Shown here piece after piece: positions 34,896-43,523 of a stretch of 64,000 bases of DNA. The notes below the pieces were generated by a model. It did not search any database. It saw nothing but the letters and a program-made list of their open reading frames with translations, and was not told where the DNA came from. Both the position numbers and the translations under genes were made by a program. The stretch is taken from positions 1,340,001 through 1,404,000 of the forward strand of contig NZ_CP150239.1 of the NCBI RefSeq assembly GCF_037975215.1, in the 5' to 3' direction. Source of the stretch: Solibacillus sp. FSL R5-0449 (GTDB lineage Bacteria; Bacillota; Bacilli; Bacillales_A; Planococcaceae). Numbering within the stretch: the first letter of the stretch is position 1; the number at the start of each line of letters is the position of its first letter.

Positions 34896-35087
34896 TTGAA
34901 TAAAGTAGATGTTATGAAAGATATTGATGAATTAATGGATATGTACTGCGCTGATTGTCTTGTCATTCAGGACCTTCGTAAAGAACGAGGAAAACATGGT
35001 GCGCACCGTTTCTGCATTGAATCTTGTACAGTAGGGGAACAGCTTCAGTTTCTTGGTAAAGAAATAATGAAAGTTTCCGAAAAATAA
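34896..35087 (+). CDS. Small zinc-finger protein
   Basis: The 63-aa protein contains CADC near residue 18 and HRFCIESC near residue 42, a CxxC...CxxxxC arrangement able to bind one zinc. It resembles short zinc-finger proteins found in Bacillales genomes, of unknown role. The start is TTG at 34896, 8 nt after GGGAGG. The ATG at 34891 would give a stop after two codons. Confidence 0.8.
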   Translation: MNKVDVMKDIDELMDMYCADCLVIQDLRKERGKHGAHRFCIESCTVGEQLQFLGKEIMKVSEK

Positions 35088-35112
35088 TAATTTTAGAACA
35101 TTCTTCTTACTA

Positions 35113-35140
35113 TTGAATAATAATGTTTTTTTGATATAAT
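35113..35140 (+). promoter_or_regulatory. Sigma-A type promoter
   Basis: TTGAAT at 35113-35118 and TATAAT at 35135-35140 are spaced by 16 nt. The predicted start near 35147 leads into a transcript without a sizeable gene that ends at the terminator at 35327. Confidence 0.6.
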
Positions 35141-35146
35141 GATTAA

Positions 35147-35327
35147 GTATTTCTTATTTGCCTTGTTTAAATCTCTGGTACAGGTTTATTTTTTTATAGG
35201 TAAATGACTTCAGCGGAGTGGTTACCGTTGAAAAATTTCTTCATTTTTAATTCCTTTTTATAGCTGAAAAGGAGGAGGCAGCTTGTAATATGTAGCGCAT
35301 AACTACTATATTACAAGTTGTTTTTTT
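35147..35327 (+). ncRNA. Candidate small RNA
   Basis: A good promoter upstream and a strong terminator at the end bound about 180 nt with no convincing gene. Inside are GGTAA/TTACC arms (about 35198-35226) and a hairpin AGCTG/CAGCT whose loop is AAAAGGAGGAGG (about 35262-35283), a ribosome-binding-site-like loop. The only reading frame of note is a 19-codon one from 35204 without a clear ribosome binding site. The region was not recognised as a known RNA family. Confidence 0.4.
35282..35327 (+). terminator. Intrinsic terminator of the candidate RNA
   Basis: CTTGTAATAT pairs with ATATTACAAG, with extra TAG/CTA pairs inside, followed by TTGTTTTTTT. Confidence 0.85.
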
Positions 35328-35356
35328 GTGGTCATATTTAAAAATCAGCGCAAATG

Positions 35357-35393
35357 AAAAAGCTACTTTCGTCGTCTCGAAAGTAGCTTTTTT
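35357..35393. terminator. Bidirectional terminator, used by the SEC-C gene on the minus strand
   Basis: AAAAAGCTACTTTCG pairs with CGAAAGTAGCTTTTT around TCGTCT. It stands just beyond the stop of the minus-strand SEC-C gene. Confidence 0.88.
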
Positions 35394-35400
35394 GCTTTTA

Positions 35401-36396
35401 TTAATTTGTAACAAGTTGCTTTTCATTATAGAAAGCATTTAATTCCTGATAATATTTATTTAAAGAAGAAGGGGAAACACTGAAGCTTTCGCCGATTTCT
35501 TTAACAGTGAACTTTTGTTCGAATAAGTCATTATCCTGACCAAATCTTACTGCACCGGCAGCGATAGCCCCTGCTTTACGTGCTGTTGGCTGTTTTTCGA
35601 CTAAGTAATCTTCAACCATTGCCACGAAGCTTTCGTTGTCGATTGCTTTTTCCGACATAAAGGCTTTTAACTGTTCCACGACTTCCTGCTCGAAAGGTGT
35701 AAACTCTTCCCCTTCATAGCCGTTTTCAACTAAGCCTTCCCATAATAATAAATGGTTTTCTTTTGTGAACTGCTCAACAGGTAAACGGCTTGCTTTATAA
35801 GCCTCTGTAAACTGTTCAAAAGAAATCGCATGTTCTTTATGGAAGAAGATTAGGGTAGAGACAGCTAATACGTGATTTTCCTTGTTTGAACCATCCGGTA
35901 ATAAAAAGGCGAACACACGCATTCCTAGAGGGATTGATTTGTGGCTTTCACGTTGAATGTGATAAGTTCTGCCAGTTAATGCAGAGATAGCTGTAAAGTA
36001 ATCATCTTTCACATCTTCGACAGTTCCGATGAAGAATATCGGCTGTTCCCATGATTTCAATAAGTCGATCATAGATGGGCGAAGCGCCTTTTTAGCTGTT
36101 TTTGCTAAGAAGTTCTGCCAAATATCAGGTCGTTGATGGAAGAAATATTCGTCCAATGCAACGGCTTCCACCAATTCTTTATGCAATTTTTTTTCTAATT
36201 TCGGTGCCCATTTACGAACTAATTCCATAAATTCACGGATATCTTTTCGTTCAGGGTAATTACTATAGAAAGTCTGTAATACGTTTTCGATCTCTTCCTG
36301 GAAAACGTTTTGTGAAGTTACTTGATTTTTTCCTTCACAACATTTTTTGTATTTTTTTCCACTACCGCATAGACATGGGTCATTACGTCCAATCAT
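35401..36396 (-). CDS. SEC-C metal-binding domain protein
   Basis: The 331-aa protein starts with the SEC-C zinc motif GRNDPCLCGSGKKYKKCC (the C-terminal motif of SecA, here at the N-terminus). The remaining 300 residues are mostly helical and acidic and not recognised; the last 50 (FTVKEIGESFSVSPSSLNKY) look like a helix-turn-helix. The ATG at 36396 is preceded by GGAAG on the minus strand. A role in nucleic-acid binding or stress response is conceivable but not shown. Confidence 0.82.
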   Translation of the reverse strand: MIGRNDPCLCGSGKKYKKCCEGKNQVTSQNVFQEEIENVLQTFYSNYPERKDIREFMELVRKWAPKLEKKLHKELVEAVALDEYFFHQRPDIWQNFLAKTAKKALRPSMIDLLKSWEQPIFFIGTVEDVKDDYFTAISALTGRTYHIQRESHKSIPLGMRVFAFLLPDGSNKENHVLAVSTLIFFHKEHAISFEQFTEAYKASRLPVEQFTKENHLLLWEGLVENGYEGEEFTPFEQEVVEQLKAFMSEKAIDNESFVAMVEDYLVEKQPTARKAGAIAAGAVRFGQDNDLFEQKFTVKEIGESFSVSPSSLNKYYQELNAFYNEKQLVTN

Positions 36397-36588
36397 TGTA
36401 ACACTTCCTTTAATACAACTTTTAAATACTAATGTCGCAGTATTGCTACTAATAATAATAACGTCAGATTGTTATTATGAAAACTGATTATGTTTTTAGA
36501 ACTATCAGAAAAATTGTTGCATTTTACATTATATTAAACTTTACATAAAAATAGAACAATAATAGAGTTAATTCTTTCACTAATCTAT
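36397..36588. other. Intergenic region upstream of the SEC-C gene
   Basis: AT-rich DNA containing the promoter of the minus-strand SEC-C gene. No gene or repeat was recognised. Confidence 0.4.
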
Positions 36589-36626
36589 AAAAAAAGAGAC
36601 ATGGCACGCTCGATGCGATGTCTCTT
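36589..36626 (-). terminator. Intrinsic terminator of the EamA gene
   Basis: On the minus strand AGAGACATCG pairs with the ATGTCTCT arm and is followed by TTTTTTT, directly after the stop of the EamA gene. Confidence 0.85.
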
Positions 36627-36630
36627 CCTA

Positions 36631-37542
36631 TTATAACGTAGTTTCAGAGTGAGTAGGTGCTGGTATTTTTTTCATTGCTACAAATTGTTCGAGCTGGGCA
36701 ACAGTATTCCCGATTAAAATAAATGCGCCACCAATCACAAGTTGCGCAGTTAATCCTTCTCCTAGGAAAATCATCGCAAATATAGCTGCAAAAATAGGCT
36801 CAAGCGAAAAGATCAGCCCTGTATGTGTAGGGGAAGTGTATTGTTGTACAACAGCTTGTGCAATAAAGCAAAACGCGGTACAAATAATACCTAATCCAAG
36901 TACAGCAATCCAACCGGAAGAATTGGACGGGAACATCGGTGATTCGAACATTATTGTGAACACTGCTCCGAACAAGCCGGCAACACCTAACTGATAAACA
37001 CCATAAGAAATCGACTCGACATTTTTAGTAAATCGACTATTTAAGATTAAGTAGATTGAATAGCAAACTGCTGCAATAGCAACTAATATATCCCCGATTT
37101 GGAATGTCATAGATTCTCTCATAGTCAAAACGGTAATACCAATCATTGTAGCAACAACGGCGAAGCTGACTGCTCGAGAAGGGAGCCGTTTTTCAATAAA
37201 GCTTGTCATGATCGGCACTAAGACAACTGTTAAACTAAGTATAAATCCTGCATTTCCAGCAGAAGTCGTTTTTAGTCCCACCAATGATAAGGCGAAAATT
37301 GTAAACAATAAGAAGCCTTGTACAGATGCATATAAAATCGTTTTTATGTTTACGCGCAACATCTTCGGTAAAAAGATTAGCCCTGCAATGATAAATGCGA
37401 TTAAGCATCGAAGTGCTACAACATTAAAAGCTTCCAAACTTTCCAGTCCCATGACCATGAACGTATAGGACAGCCCCCAAAACATTGTAACAATCACCAT
37501 TAAAATATTTGCTTTACCTTGTAAACTCAAAGATGTCACCAC
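36631..37542 (-). CDS. EamA/DMT family transporter
   Basis: The 303-aa protein has ten hydrophobic segments arranged as two EamA repeats, with TMFWGLSYTFMVMG near the start and SLEPIFAAIFAMIFLGE in the second repeat. The start is uncertain: GTG codons at 37542 and 37539 lack a clear ribosome binding site, while TTG at 37530 lies 5 nt after GGTGA and would give MSLQGKANIL. It is divergent from a LysR regulator, which probably controls it. The substrate (amino acid or metabolite export) is unknown. Confidence 0.88.
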   Translation of the reverse strand: MVTSLSLQGKANILMVIVTMFWGLSYTFMVMGLESLEAFNVVALRCLIAFIIAGLIFLPKMLRVNIKTILYASVQGFLLFTIFALSLVGLKTTSAGNAGFILSLTVVLVPIMTSFIEKRLPSRAVSFAVVATMIGITVLTMRESMTFQIGDILVAIAAVCYSIYLILNSRFTKNVESISYGVYQLGVAGLFGAVFTIMFESPMFPSNSSGWIAVLGLGIICTAFCFIAQAVVQQYTSPTHTGLIFSLEPIFAAIFAMIFLGEGLTAQLVIGGAFILIGNTVAQLEQFVAMKKIPAPTHSETTL

Positions 37543-37601
37543 ATTTCTAAAAAGTAAGTTGTAAATAATAAGTAAAAATATGTATTAGAAGACAAATTCA
37601 A

Positions 37602-37616
37602 CTATAAAATTTATAG
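37602..37616. promoter_or_regulatory. Candidate LysR-regulator box
   Basis: CTATAAA and TTTATAG form a perfect 7-1-7 palindrome in the 214-bp gap between the divergent EamA and LysR genes. It fits the T-N11-A pattern expected for LysR-type binding sites. Confidence 0.45.
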
Positions 37617-37756
37617 AATTAAAATCTTTTATCTTCTACAAATCCGTTCTGTTATAAAACAGTATAAACAGGAAGTTGTGATTAGTAAAACGAATGTTTA
37701 TAATGAATGATATGAAAATAATTCATGTTTAAAATTGAATAGTGGAGTGAATTATA

Positions 37757-38629
37757 ATGAGCTTAGTCAAATATGAAATTTTAAATAAAGTGGCGGAAGT
37801 ACATAGCTTTACTAAAGCGGCTTCTGTTTTAGGACTCACACAATCAGCTGTAAGTCATGCTGTTTCAAGTTTGGAAAAGGAATTTGGCTTTAATTTAATT
37901 CACCGGAACCGTACAGGTGTAACGTTGACTGAAGATGGGATGAAAATGCTTTATGAAATGCGCAAAGTATTATTGGCGGAGGAGCATCTTCAGCAGACGG
38001 CTTCAAATATTATAGGGGTAAGCCAAGGGACAGTAAGAATTGGTCTAATATCAACAATCTCTACACATTGGATGCCGAACATCATTCACATTATGGATTC
38101 AGAGTACCCGGGCATTCGCATTGAATTGCGCGAAGGGGATTATTATGAAATTGAACAATGGCTCCTGCAAGGGGAAGTTGACTGCGGATTTTTAAACCGG
38201 ACAAGCTCCAAACAATTCGATTTTATGCCTTTAAAACGGGATCCTCTGTTATGTATTGTGTCGTCGCATAGTCCGCTATATGATAGAACAGAGATCGATT
38301 TATTTGAAATTGAAGAAACACCGATCATAATGCCTTCCTATAAAGGGACAAATGATGTGATGACGACATTTGAAAAATATGGTGTATTCCCGAATATACG
38401 TTTTGAACTTTATGACGAAAAGGCGATCGTATCAATGGTAGAACATAATCTAGGTATTAGTATACTGCCAGAAATGGCGATATCGATGTTGCCGGACACT
38501 GTAAAAGCACTGCCTCTTGTACAGGAAAGTTACCGGATCCTCGGATTATCGACGAAGCAGAAGCTTTCACCGGCATCGCAAAAATTTGTGGAAATATTAA
38601 AACAGTGGCTGGAAAACGAAGAACAGTAA
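37757..38629 (+). CDS. LysR family transcriptional regulator
   Basis: The 290-aa protein has the N-terminal winged helix-turn-helix (HSFTKAASVLGLTQSAVSHA), the linker helix, and a periplasmic-binding-like effector domain from about residue 90 (GTVRIGLISTISTHWMPNI). It lies divergent to an EamA exporter and just ahead of a CoaB-like gene, so either may be its target. The ATG follows GTGGAGTG. Confidence 0.92.
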   Translation: MSLVKYEILNKVAEVHSFTKAASVLGLTQSAVSHAVSSLEKEFGFNLIHRNRTGVTLTEDGMKMLYEMRKVLLAEEHLQQTASNIIGVSQGTVRIGLISTISTHWMPNIIHIMDSEYPGIRIELREGDYYEIEQWLLQGEVDCGFLNRTSSKQFDFMPLKRDPLLCIVSSHSPLYDRTEIDLFEIEETPIIMPSYKGTNDVMTTFEKYGVFPNIRFELYDEKAIVSMVEHNLGISILPEMAISMLPDTVKALPLVQESYRILGLSTKQKLSPASQKFVEILKQWLENEEQ

Positions 38630-38642
38630 AAGGGGAACAATC

Positions 38643-39308
38643 ATGCTAACAGGAAAAAAAGTATTGATCACGAGTGGCGGGACATTCGAGAAATGGGATA
38701 ACGTCCGCGGCCATACGAATTTATCAAAAGGAACAATGGGATGCTACTTGGCGGAAGGAGCACTTGAAAAAGGTGCGGATGTCATTTATATGCATGGTGT
38801 ATTTACACAGCTGCCTGAACATCAAAATGAGATGAAGCTCATCCAATTTGAAGGGATTGAAGATTTAGGGAACAAATTAAAATCAGTTCTTGAATCCGAG
38901 CATATCGATTATGTCATTATGGCTGTGGCCGGCTCGGACTGGCTTATTGATAAAGTGTTCGATCAGCAGGGGAATGAACTGACGGAAAAAGGGAAAATGC
39001 CATCTGATGAGCCTCCGATTATCCATTTTAAAAAGGCGCCGAAAATATTGGCACAAATTAAAAACTGGTCACCGGATACGACTTTAATCGGCTTTAAACT
39101 GGAAGCAACGGAAGATGAATCATTTTTATTACAAAGAGCTTCTACAAGAATGGAAACGGCAAAAGCGGATTATATGGTAGCAAATAGCTCCAAATCATTG
39201 TATGGTGCAATGGAGCCCCATTATATTATTCATAAATCCGGGGAGACCGTTAAAGTTGATGGGAAAATGGCCGCTGCAACAGCATTAATAAATGCCATTT
39301 CTAAATAA
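38643..39308 (+). CDS. Phosphopantothenate-cysteine ligase-like protein (CoaB domain)
   Basis: The 221-aa protein matches the CoaB half of CoaBC: VLITSGGTFEKWDNVRG at the N-terminus, NLSKGTMGCYLAEGALEKGA, then AVAGSDWLIDK, and KADYMVANS near the end. There is no CoaC flavoprotein part, so it is a stand-alone type II CoaB-like enzyme or a paralogue with another substrate. It begins 13 nt after the LysR gene. A type II pantothenate kinase gene lies 6 kb upstream, but the two are not linked in one operon. Confidence 0.8.
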   Translation: MLTGKKVLITSGGTFEKWDNVRGHTNLSKGTMGCYLAEGALEKGADVIYMHGVFTQLPEHQNEMKLIQFEGIEDLGNKLKSVLESEHIDYVIMAVAGSDWLIDKVFDQQGNELTEKGKMPSDEPPIIHFKKAPKILAQIKNWSPDTTLIGFKLEATEDESFLLQRASTRMETAKADYMVANSSKSLYGAMEPHYIIHKSGETVKVDGKMAAATALINAISK

Positions 39309-39381
39309 AGAATTTTTTTACTACCTGTATAGGGTTTGATTTAAATTTTAAATCTACTTTTTAATGAAAAGAGGTTGTAGC

Positions 39382-40188
39382 ATGTACCAGTTTGATCATC
39401 TCGTCCATTTTGTCCCATATCCAGAACAGACAATGTTAAAGCTCCAAGAAGAAGGTCTCCATGTTGTTCCGGGAGGAAGTCATGAAGCGTGGGGCACATA
39501 TAATACACTGAGCTATTTTGATTTGGCTTATATTGAACTGATCGGCATTGAAAATGAGAAAAAGTTCCAGGAAGCTGCCAATAAGAGTTATTCATTACAT
39601 GCGAGCTATAAAGAAAATCGCCGACGTGACGGATTGACGCGTTTTGCCGTTCGTACAACAACGATTGAAGAAGACGCGAAGTTATTCGCTAAAGCGGGTT
39701 TGGATGTAGTAGGACCTGAACGTTTTTCAAGAAAACGGGATGATGGTACTGAAGTAAGCTGGCAACTGCTTTATATTGGTCATCCTAAATCGAAAATTGA
39801 ATTCCCTTTTTTCATTCAATGGGATGAAGCAGATTCACTTCGACGTAAGGAACTAACGGACCGTGGGATTATAGCGAAACATCCTTTAGGGGATTTAGCG
39901 ATCCAAGCTGTCCATTTTGTTGTGCCGAATTTTGATGCAGTTGAGCAAATTGCCCAATTATGTGGTGCGACCATTTTAAAAAAGGTAAATCAGGAAGAAA
40001 ACGTAGAGTATTCGATTATTCTGCTCGATGAAGTGAAGCTTATTTTTGTCAAGCCGATTGGTGAAGGAGCCGCTTGGAATTATATGCTCGAAAATGGCTA
40101 TGGCATAAAAAAGGTTGTCCTTTCAGGTGCAAAAGAACAAAAGCAAATTACAATCGATGGGGCACAATATGAAATAAACAAGAAATAA
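39382..40188 (+). CDS. Glyoxalase-like (VOC) domain protein
   Basis: The 268-aa protein starts FDHLVHFVPYPEQTM, the glyoxalase-like pattern with a metal-binding His, and has a second VOC-like repeat at about residue 165 (LAIQAVHFVVPNFDAVEQI). YFDLAYIELIGIEN carries the expected metal Glu. Reaction unknown. The ATG at 39382 follows GAGG by 7 nt; an earlier in-frame ATG at 39364 has no such site. Confidence 0.82.
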   Translation: MYQFDHLVHFVPYPEQTMLKLQEEGLHVVPGGSHEAWGTYNTLSYFDLAYIELIGIENEKKFQEAANKSYSLHASYKENRRRDGLTRFAVRTTTIEEDAKLFAKAGLDVVGPERFSRKRDDGTEVSWQLLYIGHPKSKIEFPFFIQWDEADSLRRKELTDRGIIAKHPLGDLAIQAVHFVVPNFDAVEQIAQLCGATILKKVNQEENVEYSIILLDEVKLIFVKPIGEGAAWNYMLENGYGIKKVVLSGAKEQKQITIDGAQYEINKK

Positions 40189-40230
40189 AAAAAGGCTGTA
40201 AACGATCAACCCTTTTCGTTTACAGCTTTG
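40188..40230. terminator. Bidirectional intrinsic terminator
   Basis: GGCTGTAAACGA pairs with TCGTTTACAGCTTT with an A run before and a T run after. It separates the VOC gene from the convergent cold-shock gene. Confidence 0.88.
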
Positions 40231-40231
40231 T

Positions 40232-40432
40232 CTATTTTTTTATAACATTCGCTGCCTGCGGACCCCGGATGCCATCGACTAAATCGAATTCAACCACTTG
40301 TCCTTCATCCAGTGAACGAAATCCTTCTTCTTGTATGCCAGTAAAGTGTACAAAAACATCTTCACCATTCGCAGATTCTATAAATCCATAACCTTTTTCA
40401 TTATCAAACCATTTTACAGTGCCTTGGTGCAT
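40232..40432 (-). CDS. Cold-shock domain protein (Csp family)
   Basis: The 66-aa protein has both RNA-binding motifs, KGYGFIE (RNP1) and VFVHF (RNP2), in a five-strand OB fold. Csp proteins bind single-stranded RNA and DNA and act as RNA chaperones. It is a divergent member: it begins [16 protein letters not shown] and ends [11 protein letters not shown], unlike the usual MxxGKVKWFN...QGPQA. GGAGG precedes the ATG on the minus strand. Confidence 0.93.
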   Translation of the reverse strand: MHQGTVKWFDNEKGYGFIESANGEDVFVHFTGIQEEGFRSLDEGQVVEFDLVDGIRGPQAANVIKK

Positions 40433-40623
40433 CCGCTTTCTCCTCCGATACTGTCAAAATCAATTGATGAAACATAAAGATTCCAGAATATTACGAATAA
40501 ACTATATACTATACATATGTTAACTGTCAATAATTTGTCGATTTATGCACTATATTTAAATTATTAATTCTGATAAAACAAACTATAATAAGGTGACTAC
40601 ATATTTAGAAAGCAGGGCGAAGC

Positions 40624-42303
40624 ATGACAACTACTACGAAGAAACCATTAACAGATATTGAAATAGCCAATCAGGCAACTATGAAGCCGATTTTGGAAAT
40701 TGCTGAAAATGCAAATATTCCGTTAGATGCAGTTGAACAATACGGTCGCTTTAAAGCAAAAATTGATACAAGTAAAATTAGTGGTGAAGCAACGGCGAAT
40801 GTTGTACTTGTAACAGCGATTAGCCCTACACCAGCAGGAGAAGGAAAATCTACCGTAACAATCGGTTTGGCGGATGCACTGCATCAACTGGATAAGCGGG
40901 TAATGGTTGCTTTACGTGAGCCTTCATTAGGACCGGTTATGGGTGTGAAAGGCGGCGCTACTGGCGGCGGGTATGCACAAGTATTGCCGATGGAGCAGAT
41001 CAACTTGCATTTCAATGGAGATTTCCATGCGATTACAACTGCAAACAATGCATTATCAGCCTTGATTGATAATCATCTCCATCAAGGGAATGCATTGAAT
41101 ATTGATCCGCGACGTATTGTCTGGAAACGTGTACTGGACTTAAATGACCGTGCACTGCGTCATGTGACAGTCGGTTTAGGTGGTCCAATGCAAGGTGTAC
41201 CTCGTGAAGACGGGTTTGATATTACAGTCGCTTCAGAAATTATGGCCATTTTCTGTTTAGCAACAGGTATGAAAGATTTGAAACAGCGTCTTGCACGTAT
41301 TGTAATCGGTTATACGTATGATCGTAACCCGGTAACTGTTGGTGATTTACAAGTAGAAGGAGCACTTGCGCTTATTTTAAAAGAAGCGATGAATCCCAAC
41401 TTGGTTCAAACAATTGAAGGAACACCGGCATTAATCCATGGTGGACCTTTTGCTAATATAGCCCATGGATGCAACTCGATTACTGCAACTCAAACAGCAC
41501 GTAAACTTGCGGATATCGTTGTAACAGAAGCAGGATTTGGTTCTGATTTAGGTGCTGAGAAGTTTTTAAATATTAAAGCCCGTGAAGCAGGATTTAAACC
41601 GAGTGCTGTCGTGATTGTAGCAACAATTCGCGCACTGAAAATGCATGGCGGTGTTGCAAAGGTAAACTTAGTGGAAGAAAATGTGGAAGCTTTAAAACAA
41701 GGTATTTCCAATCTGGCGCAACATGTGGCCAATGTTCGGAACTTTGGACTCGAGCCGGTAATTGCATTAAACCGATTTATTACAGATACCGAACAGGAAC
41801 TGAAAGCTGTTTTACAATGGGCGGAAGCAAATGAAGTCCGGATTGCCCGTACGAATGTATGGGAAGAAGGCGGTAAGGGCGGTATTGAGCTTGCCGAAAA
41901 AGTTCTTGAAGTAATTGAACAGCCAAATACTTTCCATCATTTATATGATTTGCAGGAAACAGTAGAACAAAAATTGACGAAAATTGTACAGCAAGTATAT
42001 GGTGGTGCAGGTGTACAATTAACGGATGCTGCAAAAAAACAGTTAGCAGTAATCGAAAAAAATGGTTGGGACACATTACCGATTTGTATGGCGAAAACAC
42101 AATATTCATTGTCAGACCAGCCAAGTTTAGTTGGCCGACCAACTGATTTCATTGTAACGATTCGTGAAATTCTGCCGAAGCTGGGGGCAGGATTCCTCGT
42201 TTGCTTAACAGGAGATATTATGACGATGCCAGGCTTGCCAAAACAGCCTGCAGCTCTAAATATGGACGTGGCAGAAGACGGAAGTGCGCTTGGATTGTTT
42301 TAA
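40624..42303 (+). CDS. fhs: Formate-tetrahydrofolate ligase
   Basis: Fhs makes 10-formyl-THF from formate, THF and ATP for one-carbon metabolism. The 559-aa protein has the nucleotide loop TPAGEGKST near residue 74, [20 protein letters not shown], and [13 protein letters not shown], all highly conserved in the family. The ATG follows AGCAGGGCG. It is a monocistronic unit closed by a long hairpin terminator. Confidence 0.96.
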   Translation: MTTTTKKPLTDIEIANQATMKPILEIAENANIPLDAVEQYGRFKAKIDTSKISGEATANVVLVTAISPTPAGEGKSTVTIGLADALHQLDKRVMVALREPSLGPVMGVKGGATGGGYAQVLPMEQINLHFNGDFHAITTANNALSALIDNHLHQGNALNIDPRRIVWKRVLDLNDRALRHVTVGLGGPMQGVPREDGFDITVASEIMAIFCLATGMKDLKQRLARIVIGYTYDRNPVTVGDLQVEGALALILKEAMNPNLVQTIEGTPALIHGGPFANIAHGCNSITATQTARKLADIVVTEAGFGSDLGAEKFLNIKAREAGFKPSAVVIVATIRALKMHGGVAKVNLVEENVEALKQGISNLAQHVANVRNFGLEPVIALNRFITDTEQELKAVLQWAEANEVRIARTNVWEEGGKGGIELAEKVLEVIEQPNTFHHLYDLQETVEQKLTKIVQQVYGGAGVQLTDAAKKQLAVIEKNGWDTLPICMAKTQYSLSDQPSLVGRPTDFIVTIREILPKLGAGFLVCLTGDIMTMPGLPKQPAALNMDVAEDGSALGLF

Positions 42304-42375
42304 TCAAAATAAGAGATAACTGCCGGAGAAATTTATGTCAAAGGACATAGTAAAACCGCAGTGATAAATAAAAGT

Positions 42376-42421
42376 AAAAGAAACGTATTCGTTTGATAAT
42401 TCATTCGAATACGTTTCTTTT
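42376..42421. terminator. Bidirectional intrinsic terminator
   Basis: AAAAGAAACGTATTCG pairs perfectly with CGAATACGTTTCTTTT. It serves fhs and probably the minus-strand 50-aa gene. Confidence 0.9.
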
Positions 42422-42460
42422 ATTTGCAGTGGAAGCTTTGTTCAAATTTACGTTCGTTCA

Positions 42461-42613
42461 TTAAAACATAATTTGTAGAAGGTTAGTAGCAATCATAAAA
42501 GTTGCGCTTAATCCGTATGCAACCGATCCAATTAAAATTGGTGAAATAACAATTAGACCTTTGCGTTGGCTATCGTTCATATTTGGTGCTACAGCTTGCA
42601 TCATTCTTTGCAT
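42461..42613 (-). CDS. Small membrane protein of 50 aa
   Basis: On the minus strand AAAGGAG lies 8 nt before an ATG that opens 50 codons beginning MQRMMQAVAPNMNDSQRKG, followed by one long hydrophobic segment (about residues 21-48) and ending LLQIMF. An intrinsic terminator lies downstream. It is below the size usually reported and was not recognised as any family. A single-span membrane peptide of this kind could be a small stress or regulatory protein. Confidence 0.6.
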   Translation of the reverse strand: MQRMMQAVAPNMNDSQRKGLIVISPILIGSVAYGLSATFMIATNLLQIMF

Positions 42614-42770
42614 AAATAACACTCCTTTTTTCTGTTTAATGTTTTCTTATTGCTATTATATGATGTAAATTTGTAAAATACAAGCATTTAGTTCACATTT
42701 TAGACAAAAATTATCTTCGAATAATTACTGATACTTGATTTTTTGAATGAAAGTTGCTATATCAAGGGGG

Positions 42771-42820
42771 TTTCCAAAAGAGTTGGAAAGACCGAATCAT
42801 TTAACAATTATGGTGTTAAA
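42771..42820 (+). promoter_or_regulatory. Two tandem hairpins in the leader of the HD-domain gene
   Basis: TTTCCAA and TTGGAAA (42771-42789), then TTTAACA and TGTTAAA (42800-42820), form two perfect 7-bp stems 10 nt apart, about 70 nt before the start codon. There is no T run, so these are not terminators. The wider gap 42614-42890 holds no other feature. Confidence 0.35.
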
Positions 42821-42890
42821 TAACTGAAGTCATCTTGCTTCTCATGGTAATATGATTATGTAAACTCTTAAAAGAAAATGGTGAATGGAA

Positions 42891-43523
42891 ATGTCCGAAA
42901 TAATCGTACGGTGTGAACAATTAGTAAAAGAAATTTATGAAACGATGGATGCAAGCCATGATTTTCAACATATTGAGCGTGTCTATCAAAACGCTATGAC
43001 AATACTTAAATCTGAGCCTTCAGCAAATAAAAAAATTGTAAGTTTAGCCGTGCTGCTGCATGATGTCAGTGACGAAAAGTATGCAGCGGATAAACAGCAG
43101 GAACAGCGGATTTTGGATGAACTTGATTTAACGGAAGTAGAAAAAAAGCATATCCGTACAGTCATTGCGGAGGTTTCATTTAATGGGGGCAATGAACGGG
43201 ATATTACAACAGTGGAATCAAAAATTGTTCGGGATGCAGACCGGCTGGATGCAATTGGTGCAGTAGGGATTGCGCGTACGTTTGCTTACGGTGGTGCAAA
43301 AGGACGCAAGTTGTATGATGATGCAGAAGAAGTTCGTGTCAATATGACGAAAGAACAATACCGCAGTCAATCCACAGCGTCTGTTACGCATTTTTATGAG
43401 AAACTTTTATTGTTGAAAGATTTAATGGTAACTGCAAAAGGGCGCGAAATGGCTGAAGAACGTCATGCCTTTATGGTACAATTTTTAGAGCAGTTAAAAA
43501 AAGAGAGAGACGGGATTTCATGA
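42891..43523 (+). CDS. HD-domain phosphohydrolase
   Basis: The 210-aa protein has the HD metal site: H in HDFQHIERV, HD in LAVLLHDVSDEK, and a later D in RDADRLDAIGAVG. Such small HD proteins hydrolyse nucleotides or cyclic nucleotides; this one is similar to the YedJ/YpgQ group. The start at 42891 lies 6 nt after GGTGA; an ATG at 42885 adjoins that site. The stop overlaps the next start as ATGA, so translation is coupled with the ABC-F gene. Confidence 0.9.
   Translation: MSEIIVRCEQLVKEIYETMDASHDFQHIERVYQNAMTILKSEPSANKKIVSLAVLLHDVSDEKYAADKQQEQRILDELDLTEVEKKHIRTVIAEVSFNGGNERDITTVESKIVRDADRLDAIGAVGIARTFAYGGAKGRKLYDDAEEVRVNMTKEQYRSQSTASVTHFYEKLLLLKDLMVTAKGREMAEERHAFMVQFLEQLKKERDGIS

Noticed and set aside
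35247-35438. A 63-codon minus-strand frame
   Set aside because: It runs through two intrinsic terminators and into the SEC-C gene, with no ribosome binding site.
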